Source of the DNA: Piezodorus guildinii
Taxonomy: Eukaryota > Arthropoda > Insecta > Hemiptera > Pentatomidae
DNA length: 64,000 bases
Direction: 5' to 3'
Assembly: GCA_023052935.1 (NCBI GenBank)
Contig: CM041292.1
Coordinates: 110,657,147-110,721,146 of the forward strand
The translations under genes were made by a program, and so were the position numbers. Under the pieces are notes generated by a model that worked only from the letters and a program-made list of their open reading frames with translations, did no database searches and was not told where the DNA came from. This document shows positions 13,801-22,791 of the stretch, in pieces. The stretch's first letter is position 1, and each line of letters opens with the position of its first letter.

Positions 13801-16800
13801 CTTGAATGTGCTTAGTCAAAGATGAATAAACAACCTACATATAATAAATATAATTCTGGAGGAAATTAGTCCAGGTGGCAGTGAATGGAATAAAAACAAT
13901 TAATTTAGTTTTAACTATTAATTGTCTGAATGTTTTGACGCAATTTGGGGTCATCATGAGGGCTCCACTCAGTATGAGGCCTAAGATGGTACGGACAAGG
14001 AGAGGATCCCAAATGTGTCTCAGATATTATGATGAAATTTTTTTAGGTGAAACTATAAATAAAACCATTATACAGCTCAAAATCTTAGCCAAAAATTCGG
14101 AAATTTTGTGATGCACAAAATACATTTTGTTTAATATTTCTGCTTCTGATGAAGGTAGAAAGTGAAGTTTGTTGTCAAAATTACCTTATTTCCAAGCGAA
14201 ACAATTAAAAAAATTCTGCAAATATTACAAAATGGTTCATTATTTCCAAATTACTATATTAGGGTATAACAGTTCATAGGCAATTGACTAATATGAAAAT
14301 CAATAAGTAGAAAATGGCCTGTCACCTCTGATGAATTCAAAACACTATATCTCTGCTATTTCTGAGCCAATTTCAATATTCTGTTTTCATTTTGTGGAAT
14401 GTTTAATTCTTTAGAAAATATCACTAACATCATTTAAATAATTCAAATAAAATTCCTTGATTCCAGAACACCTTCCATTTTTGGTTTATTATTTTCAATA
14501 ATGTACCTTTATAATCGACAAAAAAGAATTCACCCTCCCCTCTCAAAATTTAAGAGTTTGCGTTTCAAGAAACTTAAAATCCGAATAACAAATAAAAAAA
14601 AATCCATTTGTCTGCCATCCGCGGCATTTCTCCAAAACTACTGGACCAATTTTTTTTAATTGGCCCCTAAAATACTAGGGCATGCAATTATGATTCTAAC
14701 TCCTAGTGGTTGATATCAGCCGGTTATTTTTAAAATAGTGGCTGTTAAAGTGATTTAATTCAATAACTCAGTTATTTTTAAAGATAGAGAAAAAACTTAT
14801 GAGTGTTTTTTAACCAAAAGTCGCAATTAATGGTAAAAATTTTATCCATAAATACGCTCATCTCAGTTATTTTTGGAGATAAAGAAAAATTTTTTTAGAG
14901 TTTTAGATTCAGTAAAGCACGATAAACAAAAAATGAGAAAGGAAAATAATTGAAATCTAGCCTATATATACGCTTGTAACTCCATTGTTTTTGAAGATAG
15001 ATAAAAAAAATGTATTAATGTTTTTTAACCAAAAAATGCAAATGATCATAAACAAAAAAAAAAAAAAAGAGAGAAAAAGAAAAGAAAAAAATTGAAATTT
15101 TATCCATAAAACGCAGCTAAAATTACACCATAGCTCAGTTATTTTTGAAGATAGAGAAAATATGTAGAGAATTTCAGAACCATTAAAGCACAATAAACAG
15201 AGAAAGAAAATGATCTATATATTTAACGCACAAATTGGGATGTAATTCCACCAAAACTCGGTTATTATTGAAGATATAGAAAAATCGAAAAGATTTTTGT
15301 AGATCAAGACACCGCCACGAACAAAGAAAAAAAAAGTTGTTCCTTTTCCTCTCATAATTGTTAGATATATTCTGAAAGGAATTATATAACTGCTTAGATT
15401 CTTTTGTTACAGCAACAAAGGTGTTAAAGTTGAACTAGGTATTCCTCATGAGCTTTGGGACAAACCTTCAGTAGAAATAACGGATTTAAAAAGTCAGGTA
15501 ATAAAATGTTAACTAATAGTAAAGCTATTATAGTATTTGAGTTTAAATATTGTTTAAGTACTAACTTGTAATCAAGTTAGATAAAATGATAAGATTACTG
15601 TACTATTACTAAGGTTTAATTTCAGTTCAAGAGTGTTGTAAGTTCAGAATAATGATGTATTTGTTTGCATTGTCTGTTTTATGAAAAGGATTACATACAA
15701 AGAAGGGATTTTCATACTAATTATTGGTTGTTTAGTCAAGGCATATAGAGTGATTATACTAATGTACTGTTTTTTTCTTTCACTTACATGTATATGAAAT
15801 ATATAGTTAGGAAAAGTATTATATCACTTCTCTAGGTATTATATACTTTGCTATATTACTATAGTACAGATTATGAAAATTTTTTGAATTCCAGTTTTCA
15901 AAGAAAATACACGCTTTAAGGCCCTTTGAGTCCAAATAACCAAGTCCCACAAAAAGGTGTGTGTGTTTGTGTTGTGCTTGCGGGGTATGTGTGAAGTCTA
16001 CGTACAGTAAAGACGCATTAAACTGAAATTTCATATGTAAGACAACTATACGTCCGGTCATCAATATCAACAGGTTTCATTCTGATTGAAACAGATTGAC
16101 AGAGCATGCGTTATTTTTAATTAGCTTCCTCGAAAGTATTGTAAAATTTGAAAACATATCCATATCATCTTATTAACATTGAAAAAAAACCGGCTAAATA
16201 TACAAGTTGAACGAATGTGATAGCCAACTAAAGGAGAAAGGAGCAAACATATTTTTATGTGTGTGTGTGGTAACTCCGGCGCGATTACGAAAAGTCCTAT
16301 GAAACTGAAATTTCATATTTAAGACAACTATACCCCCAAGATATTATAGAAACTTTTTTATCAAAATCATATAACCATAAGAGCCACTTTATACCATGCA
16401 TTTAGCAAAAAAAAAAAAAAAAAAACGGCTCTAACGATTTTGATTAAACTCTATATATCGATGTAAAATTTGATGTGCTTTAATATTATGTAAGTTTCAT
16501 TCTGATTGAAATAGTCTGACAGGGCTTAAATGCCAATATTTCAAAATTTCTTCCTCTAAAGTACCTTTTAAAGATTGTTAATTAAATCCTTCCAAATATT
16601 TGTCTAATTTATTTTCTCACATGTTTGAGCTATTAAATGAAGGACAAAACAATTTTTTCCCAAGCCTCTCTTAGAACTCTTATTAATTGTCCCTTTTCGG
16701 GTGCCGAATATTATAATATTCATTTTAATTAAAATAAATTAGTGATTAGGGTTTTTATTAGTAATTTTGTAGTCTTGGCTAAGGTTAGGTTACTTATATT

Positions 16801-17654
16801 TAATTGGAAACATATTACAACAAATTAAATAAAATTAAATTAAAAACTAATATAAACATTTCATTATTATTTATGCCTACTTAATATATCACAACAATAT
16901 ATATAAAATCAAAGTTTACCAGCACAAGCTGGAATTGAACAGAGGATGTGTGACTTTCAGGTTGCGAAGTTACTAGCCATATAAATATATAGGTAATTGA
17001 AAGTAAAAAGGTTAAAGAATTAATTAAATTGAATTTCAATCGAAACATGTGTTTTATTAAATAATCTATTATACTATTATCTAAAATAATCATTTAGTTT
17101 TATTGACTTTCCGTCACTCCTTATTAACTTTTACAAGCTTGTGCATATGATAATATTTTTTCTAAAATCTTTAGCTTTCCAACGGAATATTAGACATGTA
17201 TATTACTGTTCAAAAACAAAGAATTGCATTAAAAAAATATTTTATCAGTTTTTTCCTTTAGTTGAATATCGAATTTGTCTAACTTACTTATATACCTGTT
17301 TTTTATCAATGGTAACAAGATAATATGATTATTTTTATAGAATCTAAAAAATTAAAGGTACTTTAGAGGAAGAAAATTTAAAATGTCGGCATTTAAGCTT
17401 CGTCAGACTGTTTCAATCTGAATGAAACCTATATCATATCAAAGCCCATTAAATTTTGCATTGATATAGCGAGTTTAATCAAAATCATTAGAGCCGTTTT
17501 TGGAAAATTCTTAAAAAGGTGCAAAATGCATAGTATAAAGTGGCTCTTCGTACTAGCAGATTTTGATGAAAAAGATGTAACATCTCTGGCATAGACACTC
17601 TTAAAATATGAAATTTTAGTTTTATACTGCTAATATTTTTTGTGTTAGACTTAC

Positions 17655-17695
<41 letters not shown>

Positions 17696-18219
17696 ACCTT
17701 TTTGTGGGACTTGGTTATTTCTACTCAGGGGACCCTAATACTTGTATTTCCATTGAAAACTGGAATTCGAAAATTGTCACGACTGCAATACTTTCCCTTA
17801 CTATATATTTGATATATATAGGTAAGGGAATATAAAATCAATTATTGGCTCAAACCAAGTTGTGATTATACTTTGTTTTGTATTTTTTTATGTCAAATTT
17901 TATCCTACTACCTTGAAAGGAGTTATATGATTTTCAAATTTATATTAAGTGTAATGTCATATCTTTAGTCTACAAATAATTAAAGCTAAAAATATAATTG
18001 TATTGTGTTCATTTCTAGTGCGAAAAAGTATTGGAGGAATATGAGGAAGATATTGAACACTGGTATTTTTATTATCAAGGAAAAGTTACATTGAAGCAAT
18101 ATTTATGTATGGATAAATTTCTGAAAGGTACTCCTAGTGAATGTTTGGAAGAAGAACAGCAGGGAAATAAAAAAGGTGAAACAAAAATATTTCAGAAGGT
18201 TGTGCAAGATGAACTTTAG
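2411..18219 (+). CDS. CNPY4: Canopy 3/4 family ER chaperone (CNPY4-like), complete coding region
   Basis: Coding exons are 2411-2513, 5715-5841, 13339-13473, 15413-15497 and 18019-18219. All junctions are GT/AG and the sum is 651 nt (216 codons plus stop) with no frame break. The protein opens with a hydrophobic signal peptide ([14 protein letters not shown]), then a saposin-B-like canopy domain with six cysteines (KCEVC, GVC, CEKVLEE, LC, EC). Matching family signatures include [25 protein letters not shown] and [10 protein letters not shown]. It ends VVQDEL, a KDEL-type retrieval signal. Vertebrate CNPY3/4 are ER co-chaperones for Toll-like receptors; an ER folding role here is inferred from family and QDEL. 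A second in-frame Met (2423) gives a start four codons shorter. Introns of 3.2, 7.5, 1.9 and 2.5 kb are full of repeats. The symbol is assigned by similarity; CNPY3 versus CNPY4 cannot be separated by eye. Confidence 0.9.
3948..3976. repeat. (TA)n microsatellite
   Basis: Short interrupted TA run immediately left of a SINE-2 scrap in CNPY intron 1. Confidence 0.9.
3975..4015 (-). repeat. SINE-2 fragment
   Basis: Matches the internal block of the SINE-2 family (TTAGGATAGGGATCTTTAA, GAGTACCTGACAT) found in full at 6477-6768 and 7431-7685. The tRNA-like head is absent, so only the body survives. Confidence 0.6.
4562..4806 (-). mobile_element. tRNA-derived SINE (SINE-1)
   Basis: Read on the - strand, the head has a Pol III A box (TGGTCTAGTGGATAGAGTGC) and a B box (GGGTTCGAATCCC), followed by an unrelated body ending GGCGGCTGAGCACGAT...TCATTGCGCTGCCG. 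The acceptor-stem halves do not pair, so this is not a functional tRNA gene. Body-only relatives lie at 52845-52965 (+) and 55870-56035 (-). Confidence 0.8.
4828..4892. repeat. (TA)n microsatellite
   Basis: About 65 bp of TA repeats starting just beyond the SINE-1 head, preceded by TATG repeats. Confidence 0.95.
5060..5520 (-). pseudogene. Decayed LINE reverse-transcriptase fragment
   Basis: On the - strand an open stretch (5351-5082) reads [11 protein letters not shown], the 'RGTMDQIF' signature at the start of the RT palm in many non-LTR elements. It then jumps to [11 protein letters not shown], which resembles the 'V.V.G.LS' segment before the 'GLRQGD' motif. The catalytic core between them is missing. 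Clade not determined. Confidence 0.5.
5715..5841 (+). CDS. CNPY4: CNPY4-like exon 2
   Basis: Follows a TGTTACAG acceptor and completes the split Val codon to give [20 protein letters not shown], the most conserved N-terminal canopy segment with the second cysteine. It ends HYRK plus two bases of a Ser codon at donor TC|GTAAGT. Confidence 0.9.
6477..6768 (-). mobile_element. tRNA-derived SINE-2 copy
   Basis: Nearly full-length SINE-2 in CNPY intron 2, opposite in orientation to the copy at 7431-7685. The - strand head carries a B-box-like CTGGTTCAAACCCGCA and the A-box region around GCTAGCATAACAGCC. The tail at the left end is (AAAC)n on the - strand. Confidence 0.8.
7431..7685 (+). mobile_element. 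tRNA-derived SINE-2, full length with target duplication
   Basis: The head has an A box (TAGCATGGTGGTTAGCATAA) and B box (GGGTTCAAACCCGC), followed by a body with GGTGGCCCTAGGATTTTTTA and a short AAATAAATAAGC tail. It is flanked by a 13-bp duplication: AAACATTCCTACA at 7418-7430 and AAACATTCTTACA at 7686-7698, one mismatch apart. This fixes both ends and shows LINE-type integration. Confidence 0.88.
7870..8701 (+). pseudogene. R2-superfamily reverse transcriptase (broken frame 1)
   Basis: Open from about 7870; the in-frame GTG at 7938 is not a real start because homology continues upstream through [10 protein letters not shown]. It carries the RT fingers and palm with catalytic D ([13 protein letters not shown]), the PQGGPLSP box and FADD, then a thumb segment ([22 protein letters not shown]). 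It stops at 8699-8701; the next segment continues in another frame, consistent with a small insertion. Confidence 0.85.
8702..9094 (+). pseudogene. R2-superfamily ORF, middle segment (broken frame 2)
   Basis: Continues the same protein from [10 protein letters not shown] through [33 protein letters not shown] and [16 protein letters not shown], the conserved linker between RT and the CCHC knuckle in R2-like proteins. Around 9060-9090 homology passes back to the first frame. Confidence 0.75.
9060..9701 (+). pseudogene. R2-superfamily C-terminal knuckle and restriction-like endonuclease
   Basis: Encodes [20 protein letters not shown], the CX2CX8HX4C zinc knuckle followed by [14 protein letters not shown], and the endonuclease core with [12 protein letters not shown] and a D at LILDP. 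The usual PD pair is read as AD here, a possibly inactivating change. It terminates GRESSP at 9701. Confidence 0.8.
10945..11035 (+). pseudogene. Possible GIY-YIG-like (Penelope-type) fragment
   Basis: A short frame reads [20 protein letters not shown] before a stop. The pattern 'xxET...L..RI..H' resembles the arginine-containing segment of GIY-YIG nucleases in Penelope-like elements. It is only 28 residues with no other domain nearby, so this is tentative. Confidence 0.25.
11588..11865 (+). repeat. Family A copy, left arm of an inverted pair
   Basis: Begins GACTTTCACTTACCTC, passes the 'TTTAAGCCCTGTCAGAC' and 'AAGTTTAATCAAAATCG' blocks and ends near 'GACTTACCTCATGCAGACAC'. A large internal part is missing compared with 33070-33975. 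It faces another copy at 11940-12595 across a SINE-2 scrap. Confidence 0.65.
11866..11937 (+). repeat. SINE-2 head fragment
   Basis: Retains the tRNA-like head (GCATAGTGGCTAGCATTACA) and the start of the body (GCAGGTGGCCCTAGGAT), but the B-box region is shortened. It lies exactly between two inverted family A copies. Confidence 0.6.
11940..12595 (-). repeat. Family A copy, right arm of an inverted pair
   Basis: Long reverse-oriented copy with the family blocks in reverse order: CTTTATACCATGCGTATTTC, TTTTGATTGAAATAGTCTGA, AACTAAAGGAGAAAAGAGC and, at its right end, TTTTTACTTTCACTTATC. Confidence 0.65.
12596..13338. other. End of CNPY4-like intron 2
   Basis: AT-rich sequence with poly-T runs leading into the TTATTTCAG acceptor of exon 3. 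No coding signal; a 61-codon open frame at 12943-13128 has no motif. Confidence 0.6.
13339..13473 (+). CDS. CNPY4: CNPY4-like exon 3
   Basis: Completes Ser and reads [19 protein letters not shown] then [16 protein letters not shown], with the third cysteine and the highly conserved HKER/RFAKG segment. The donor is CTAGT|GTAAAC. Without splicing the frame would stop two codons later, which confirms the boundary. Confidence 0.92.
13474..15412. other. CNPY4-like intron 3
   Basis: AT-rich, no coding signal. The only structure seen is the degenerate tandem repeat at 14765-15290. A 78-codon frame at 13875-14111 has no recognisable motif. Confidence 0.6.
14765..15290. repeat. Degenerate tandem repeat
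   Basis: Five diverged copies of a core like CTCAGTTATTTTTGAAGATA followed by GAGAAAA, near 14767, 14862, 14977, 15130 and 15256. They are spaced about 95-153 bp apart with related A-rich sequence between (TTTTATCCATAAA, AAAGCACAATAAACA). Confidence 0.6.
15413..15497 (+). CDS. CNPY4: CNPY4-like exon 4
   Basis: After TTGTTACAG it completes a Val codon and reads [20 protein letters not shown] then EITDLKSQ, the central canopy block. It ends in phase 0 at CAG|GTAATA. Confidence 0.93.
15810..16255 (-). repeat. Family A copy
   Basis: Reverse-oriented copy in CNPY intron 4. Recognisable blocks are TTTTTTGAATTCCAGTTTTC, TTTGAGTCCAAATAACCAAG, a GTGTGTGTTTGTG tract and, at the right, AACTAAAGGAGAAAGGAGC. 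Confidence 0.65.
16256..16570 (-). repeat. Family A copy, partial
   Basis: Starts with a GTGTGTGTGTGG tract, then GAAACTGAAATTTCATATTT, CCACTTTATACCATGCATTT and GACAGGGCTTAAATGCC. Tandem to the preceding copy in the same orientation. Confidence 0.65.
16985..17845 (+). repeat. Family A copy, near complete
   Basis: About 860 bp, aligning block by block with 33070-33975: TTTTATTAAATAATCTATTA, CTTTAGCTTTCCAACGG, TTTAGAGGAAGAAAAT, a CA microsatellite, ACTCAGGGGACCCTAA, and the 3' end CTTTCCCTTACTATATAT followed by its near-palindrome ATATATAGGTAAGGGAA. Confidence 0.7.
17655..17692. repeat. (CA)n microsatellite inside family A
   Basis: About 38 bp of CA repeats at the same internal position where other family A copies carry shorter CA or GT tracts. 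Confidence 0.95.
18019..18219 (+). CDS. CNPY4: CNPY4-like exon 5 (terminal)
   Basis: Acceptor ATTTCTAG. Reads [20 protein letters not shown], then LCMDKFLKG and SECLEEEQ with the last cysteines. After a short Lys/Glu-rich linker it ends VVQDEL and TAG at 18219. The QDEL end predicts ER retention. Confidence 0.93.
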   Translation, partial: CEKVLEEYEEDIEHWYFYYQGKVTLKQYLCMDKFLKGTPSECLEEEQQGNKKGETKIFQKVVQDEL

Positions 18220-18244
18220 TTATATTTAAGCTTGTATTTGTTTT

Positions 18245-18250
18245 AATAAA
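18245..18250 (+). terminator. CNPY4: Probable polyadenylation signal of the CNPY4-like gene
   Basis: AATAAA 26 bases after the stop codon, followed by T-rich sequence. It implies an unusually short 3' UTR if used. Confidence 0.6.
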
Positions 18251-18554
18251 TATTTTTTACTTTAACAATTTTATTTTTCTCCCAGTTCAATGTACTTATT
18301 GTATTCATATTTTCATTTCCTTGCAAAATGTGAGATAAAGCTGTCAGGTTAGATTCCATTTGTGACATTTAGTATAAACAAAAATTACCCAAGACTGGGT
18401 CATTTAGGATCACTTACCAATATTCAAAAAGGGCTCAACAGACAAAGGCAAAAATTACTGGGGTTTTATGTTAAAATTCCTTTCCACCACAATCTTGATG
18501 AGACTTACCTTCCCCTAGGATCTGATTGGTGAATATCAGTGAGAATTTCAGTTT

Positions 18555-18835
18555 GAAAGGAGTAAAATTGATCAAATCTCTGTACTTCGACAATTATGGA
18601 GATATTCTGTGAGTACAATATGGACCAAAATTTCTTGTTATTGACTTTAAGCCAGCTTTTGGCTATGTTTAATAGTCACACTTGTAGAATATCAGAGGAA
18701 TAATGGAATCCCTCACAAACTACTCTCCTTGATAAAAGCTTGAAAATGAAAGACACACTATCTGAAGTCAATTGGAAACTACTGGTTTAAGAAAAGGAGT
18801 CATTCTGCCTGTTAAATTGTTTAATGTAGATGTGT
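18555..18835 (+). pseudogene. Decayed LINE reverse-transcriptase fragment
   Basis: Multi-frame remnant with phrases typical of non-LTR RT: QISVLRQLW, a CY..L.ASFWLC segment matching 'IDFKQAFDS', RNNGIPHKLLSLIKA ('YGIPKKLVRLIK') and a LRKGV..P.KLFNVD segment matching 'VRKGVRQGDPLSPxLFN'. Several stops; not functional. Confidence 0.5.
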
Positions 18836-18854
18836 AGGAAGGTGTTTCTTTGTT

Positions 18855-19110
18855 CATTCATTTAAACCCCACTTAATGCTACCGTAGCTTATCAGATGAT
18901 GCTACAGAGGGAATCCTGAATTTTGCCTATCCAGATTTAATTAGTACCTAACTTTGTACCGTGTCGGTACCCATTTTATGTCCTCTCCAAAGGATAGTTC
19001 AGCAAACTTTTTATTCTCCCACTTAAAAATCCTAAGCCCATCTTCCAGGTTTGAATCCATTGAGTTGCACCCAAAAGACTGTTATGCTAGCCAATAGTTT
19101 ATAGCTACTA
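18855..19110 (-). mobile_element. SINE-2 copy, diverged
   Basis: Reverse-oriented copy with the left tail (TTTAAACCCCACTTAATGC), body (TCCTCTCCAAAGGATAG) and head (CAGGTTTGAATCCA, GACTGTTATGCTAGCCAA). More diverged than the copies at 6477 and 7431. Confidence 0.7.
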
Positions 19111-19124
19111 AGAATTACACAGGA

Positions 19125-19300
19125 TATACATTCATTCATTGATCAACAAAAAATTAAAATCCTAATTCTATGTGATTTTTCCAAAGCTTTTTATTGCGTC
19201 GATCATGAGATTCTACTATCTAAATTCCTTAACTTGTCCATATCCAATAGTACCATGAAATGGTTTCATTTCTTCTTATCCCATCCCTCATCAATCTTTT
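19125..19300 (+). pseudogene. LINE reverse-transcriptase fragment
   Basis: Reads QQKIKILILCDFSKAFYCVD then HEILLSKFLNLSISNSTMKW, the catalytic 'DFSKAFDxVxH' block of a Jockey/CR1-like RT. A related fragment of what looks like the same family lies at 48162-48330. No flanking domains remain. Confidence 0.6.
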
Positions 19301-19455
19301 GTAATTTGCTGCCTATCTCTAAGTACCTTTCTTTCTTCCTTCAAACATCAACCCTTCCATTACCTACTCGAATCTGTCTTCCCTTCCACTATATAATATA
19401 GGTATATATAATATAAATATATGTATATATGAGTGTGTATAAGTATGCAAAGATT

Positions 19456-19479
19456 AATATATATATATATATATATATA
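19456..19479. repeat. (TA)n microsatellite, left flank of gypsy insertion
   Basis: TA repeats directly abutting the left LTR. With the longer TA run beyond the right LTR they form one microsatellite split by the element. Confidence 0.9.
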
Positions 19480-19672
19480 AGTTATGTAGACTCGGAAAAA
19501 TTAAGTAAAAAAAATAAAAATAAATGAGAGAAAGGGTTTCAGAAATGACTCACACGGCAACTGTGTTAAGACTAACTTTATTCTCCATTAATCCTACATT
19601 TATACATTCTCATCTTGTTTACATGATAAGAGTTGGTATTAGGCCGATACCGACTCGCCTCGGTCCATAACT
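19480..19672 (-). repeat. 3' LTR of gypsy element
   Basis: 193-bp direct repeat of 24781-24973, with 6-7 bp inverted termini (AGTTATG and CATAACT). The AGT...ACT ends are like those of the Drosophila gypsy group rather than the usual TG...CA. Confidence 0.95.
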
Positions 19673-19682
19673 CCCCCCCGCC
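19673..19682 (-). promoter_or_regulatory. Polypurine tract of gypsy element
   Basis: On the coding strand this reads GGCGGGGGGG directly before the 3' LTR, the expected place for the plus-strand primer. Confidence 0.75.
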
Positions 19683-20088
19683 AGTTTACGAACATCCCTC
19701 GTAAACTTACGGATCCAAGCTGGGAGCTGGAGCGATCGGTCAGCCGACCAACTCAGAAAAGTACATAAGAAACAGTAATACAAGGATAAGCAGCCTAGAA
19801 AATACATAATATATACAATATGAAAAAACAAAACAACAAAGAACAGAAGAACTCTGAAAAACAAAACAAAACAGAATATCCAACACTACAATAGCATAAA
19901 ATACATAAAATAAAAGCTCCGTAACAAGAAACGAAAGTGATAATACATATCTTGAAACTCAGAATCACTAAGAACTGACGCACTGAACATAACAATAAAT
20001 GAAATGAAGCACAACATTGTGAAACCACTAAAAAAAAATGAAGAAAGAAACGCTGTTTAGCGGCAAGCCGACGGGGCAAACCAGACCA

Positions 20089-21703
20089 CTAAGGATGCGG
20101 AGAAGCAGGAGGGAGTTTCAGCTGTTCCACGTGCACGTTCCTACGCTTCCTAGGGTCTTTCAGACTCTCAACGGTGACCACATTGTGTTCGCGAATTGCG
20201 ATAACACGAAATGGACCTTCGTAGCGCTCCAACTCCTTTCCGCGGTTCGAACCCCTCCGGCGGTACACCACGAGCCCAATGCGAATCCCTCCCGCAATGT
20301 CTCTAACACCCAGGTTGTGTTTAGCGACCCGTCGACGTTTCTCCGCCTCGATCCGCTCCCCGACCTTGCCCCAACGTTTCACCAACGACACGCGGTTAGC
20401 GACCATCCTAGCCAAAGGTTCGGTGCCCGCAACGGTGCCCGACCAGTCCCTCGGGCGATCCCGCAAGCCAAAAAGAACCTCAAACGGCGTGAAGCCCGTA
20501 ACGGTATGCACCGAGTGATTGTATGCCGCTACCGCCTTCGCCATTGCTACATCAGGGTCTAATCCGTTGGCCACCTGGTAGACCCGCAAATGGTCGCTTA
20601 ATGTACTGTGGAGACGTTCAATTCCTCCCCTGCTCTTCGGGTGCCCCGGTGTATTGAGGTGCCACGTAAAGTCCAAGGTCTTGGCTTCCGCCCGCACAAG
20701 AGCATTGTCAAATTCCATGCCGCTGTCAGACGCTATCCGGTCCGGGACTCCGTAGAATTGAAACCACGTCCGCAAAGCTTCTAACACCGCCTCCGACGAC
20801 CGCTGCTGGACTAAGTACGCCATCGCGACTTTACTAAAAGTATCCAGAACCGTCACCCACTTGTACCCCCGCCAGGTAAATGTGTCGATCTGTAGATCCC
20901 TAAGCGGGGCCTCCGCAGTAGGCGTCTCTTCTTGCGCGACTTGGGGGGGATGACGATCATACTTCGTAGTGAGGCAGACGTCGCAGTTCCCGATGACATC
21001 GTGAATCGTCTTCCGCATGCCCCACCAGAAATACCGCCGCTTCAGAGCCTGCAAGGTCTCCTGGACTCCGCGATGGTTCGTCTTGCCCTGGTGGTACGCC
21101 AACGTCACTTCCCGTTGACGGTCCGCGTCCCTGAGCGATTCCACCATCAGCGTGCACCGAACGAACGACCGATCCACTCCGATTTTCTCCTCACGCCAGA
21201 GCCGCTTGATTTTGTCCCACACGGTATTATTCCCGACATAAAGGTGATGCGTTCGCCCGGGCTTGGAAGCGTCCTTAAGTGCACGGCAAATACCCTCCTC
21301 GCTAACACCCGGTTGAGACCAAATGGTGGTAATTTTAGTTTTCCTAAACTGGCTATAGTCAAGTTTGAGCAGCCCCGCCGTCCTAGTCTTCCAAATGATC
21401 TGCCGGGGTTTATCATTGACAATTTCCTCAAGCTCCTCCATATGCGTAGCCCTCTCATCCGCCGAACTCTCGTGTTCCGTATCCGCTTCCTCCGCGGAGG
21501 CGCGTCCGCCCTCTCCGTCTGGCGTCCAATCCCGAATAAATCGCTGTAATTCCCCAGACGTTTCCCCCGCCTCTTGCTCTACAGCGTTAACTACCAGGGC
21601 CCGAGACAGCCAGTCCGCCACCACGTTCTCCTTACCCGGCTTATACACAATATCAAAATTGTACTGGCTGAGGAATTCTTTCCACCGGGTGACCCGCGTC
21701 GAG
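20089..21703 (-). CDS. gypsy RNase H end plus integrase
   Basis: A 519-codon open frame whose first residues (YKPGKENVVADWLSRA) are the end of RNase H/connection; the annotated Met at 21648 is internal to that homology. Counting from it, the integrase zinc finger has H186, H192, C222 and C225. The catalytic core has D255 (LQIDTF), D308 (ASDSGMEFD) and E344 (GGIERLHS), a DD35E spacing. A C-terminal GPY/F-type module follows (RYEGPFRVIAIREHNVV), ending VEQLKLPPASPHP. All catalytic residues are present. The frame differs from that of the RT upstream. Confidence 0.92.
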
Positions 21704-22790
21704 GATTCTTTTCAGAGTGCCCACCCATTGTAAGGGACGATGGTCCGTGTGGACTTTGAATTTCCTTCCGAAGATGTATGGCCGAAAGTGTTCGATGGCC
21801 CAAACAATCCCCAACAATTCGCGTTCCAGGGCGCTGTAACGAGTTTCTGCTTCTGTAAGGCGACGACTAGCGTACGCAATCGGGCGGTCCCCCTCGACTT
21901 GCTCTTGAGATAACACCGCACCCAACGCATACTCGCTGGCATCCGTCGTGATGTTGAAGCAGCGCGAAAAGTCAGGGAAAGCAAGCACGGGTTCTTCCTG
22001 CAGCCTCGCCATACAACGTCTGATGTTGTTCTCCATCTCGGCCGTCACCACAACCTTCTTCCCTTTCTTGAGAAGGTTATTCAGGGGCACCAAGTACGCC
22101 GCCATTTCCGGAATGAACCGCCGATAATAATTCAACGTCCCGAGTAGCCGCCTTATGCCCTTGACGTCCCGCGGTACCGCCATCCGTTGGATCGCCGCCA
22201 CCTTAGTTTTATCGGGGCTCACCCCGTCCTTAGAAATAGTGTGGCCTAAAAAATTAATTTGCTCCTGGCCCAACAACGACTTATCCGGGGACAGCTTGAG
22301 GCCAAACTGCTGCACTCTGTCAAACACACTCCGCAGATGCGCGATATGCTGTTCTTCCGTTTTGCTAAAAACGACTAAATCGTCCATGTACACCTGACAG
22401 ACCGATTCGTCTATCCCCCGCAAGAACTCATCCATGAGTCTCTGAAAAGTGATCGGCGCGTTTTTCAAGCCGAACGGCATCCTACGGAACTCGTAATGTC
22501 CGCGTTCGAAGGTAAATGCTGTCTTGTGGCAATCTTTGGGGTGCATCTTTATTTGGTGGTAACCCGCTTTAAGGTCGAGCGTACTAAATATAGTAGCCCC
22601 GCTCAGCCTGTCGAGAATGTCGTCAAATCTCGGGATGGGATACTTTTCATCCACCGTGTTTTCATTTAATTTCCGAAAATCGACCACCAAGCGATATTTC
22701 TCCCTGTTTTCCCCCGGCGCACTCTTCTTTTTAACTATCCACAGGGGACTATTAAACGGGGATGTGCTATCGACGATAATACCCTGGTTC
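21653..22790 (-). CDS. gypsy reverse transcriptase and RNase H (frame-broken at both ends)
   Basis: Carries RT motifs VVDFRKLNENT, TIFSTLDLKAGYHQI, FGLKNAP and the catalytic YMDD (near 22390-22379), then the thumb and RNase H with TTDASEYALGAVLS and HTDHRPLQW. Homology starts upstream of the first Met at 22690, in a frame that does not connect with protease (about one base missing near 22793). Near 21703 it departs from the integrase frame (about one base extra); what follows in this frame to 21653 is not homologous. Confidence 0.92.
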
Positions 22791-22791
22791 T

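Noticed and set aside
17655..17692. CRISPR-like or regulatory array
   Set aside because: Simple CA microsatellite within a eukaryotic repeat; no spacers.
19795..20079. Hydrophobic 94-codon frame after integrase as an envelope gene
   Set aside because: Phe/Leu/Cys-rich content comes from A-rich DNA on the other strand. There is no signal peptide/cleavage/transmembrane layout of an envelope protein, and it is too short.
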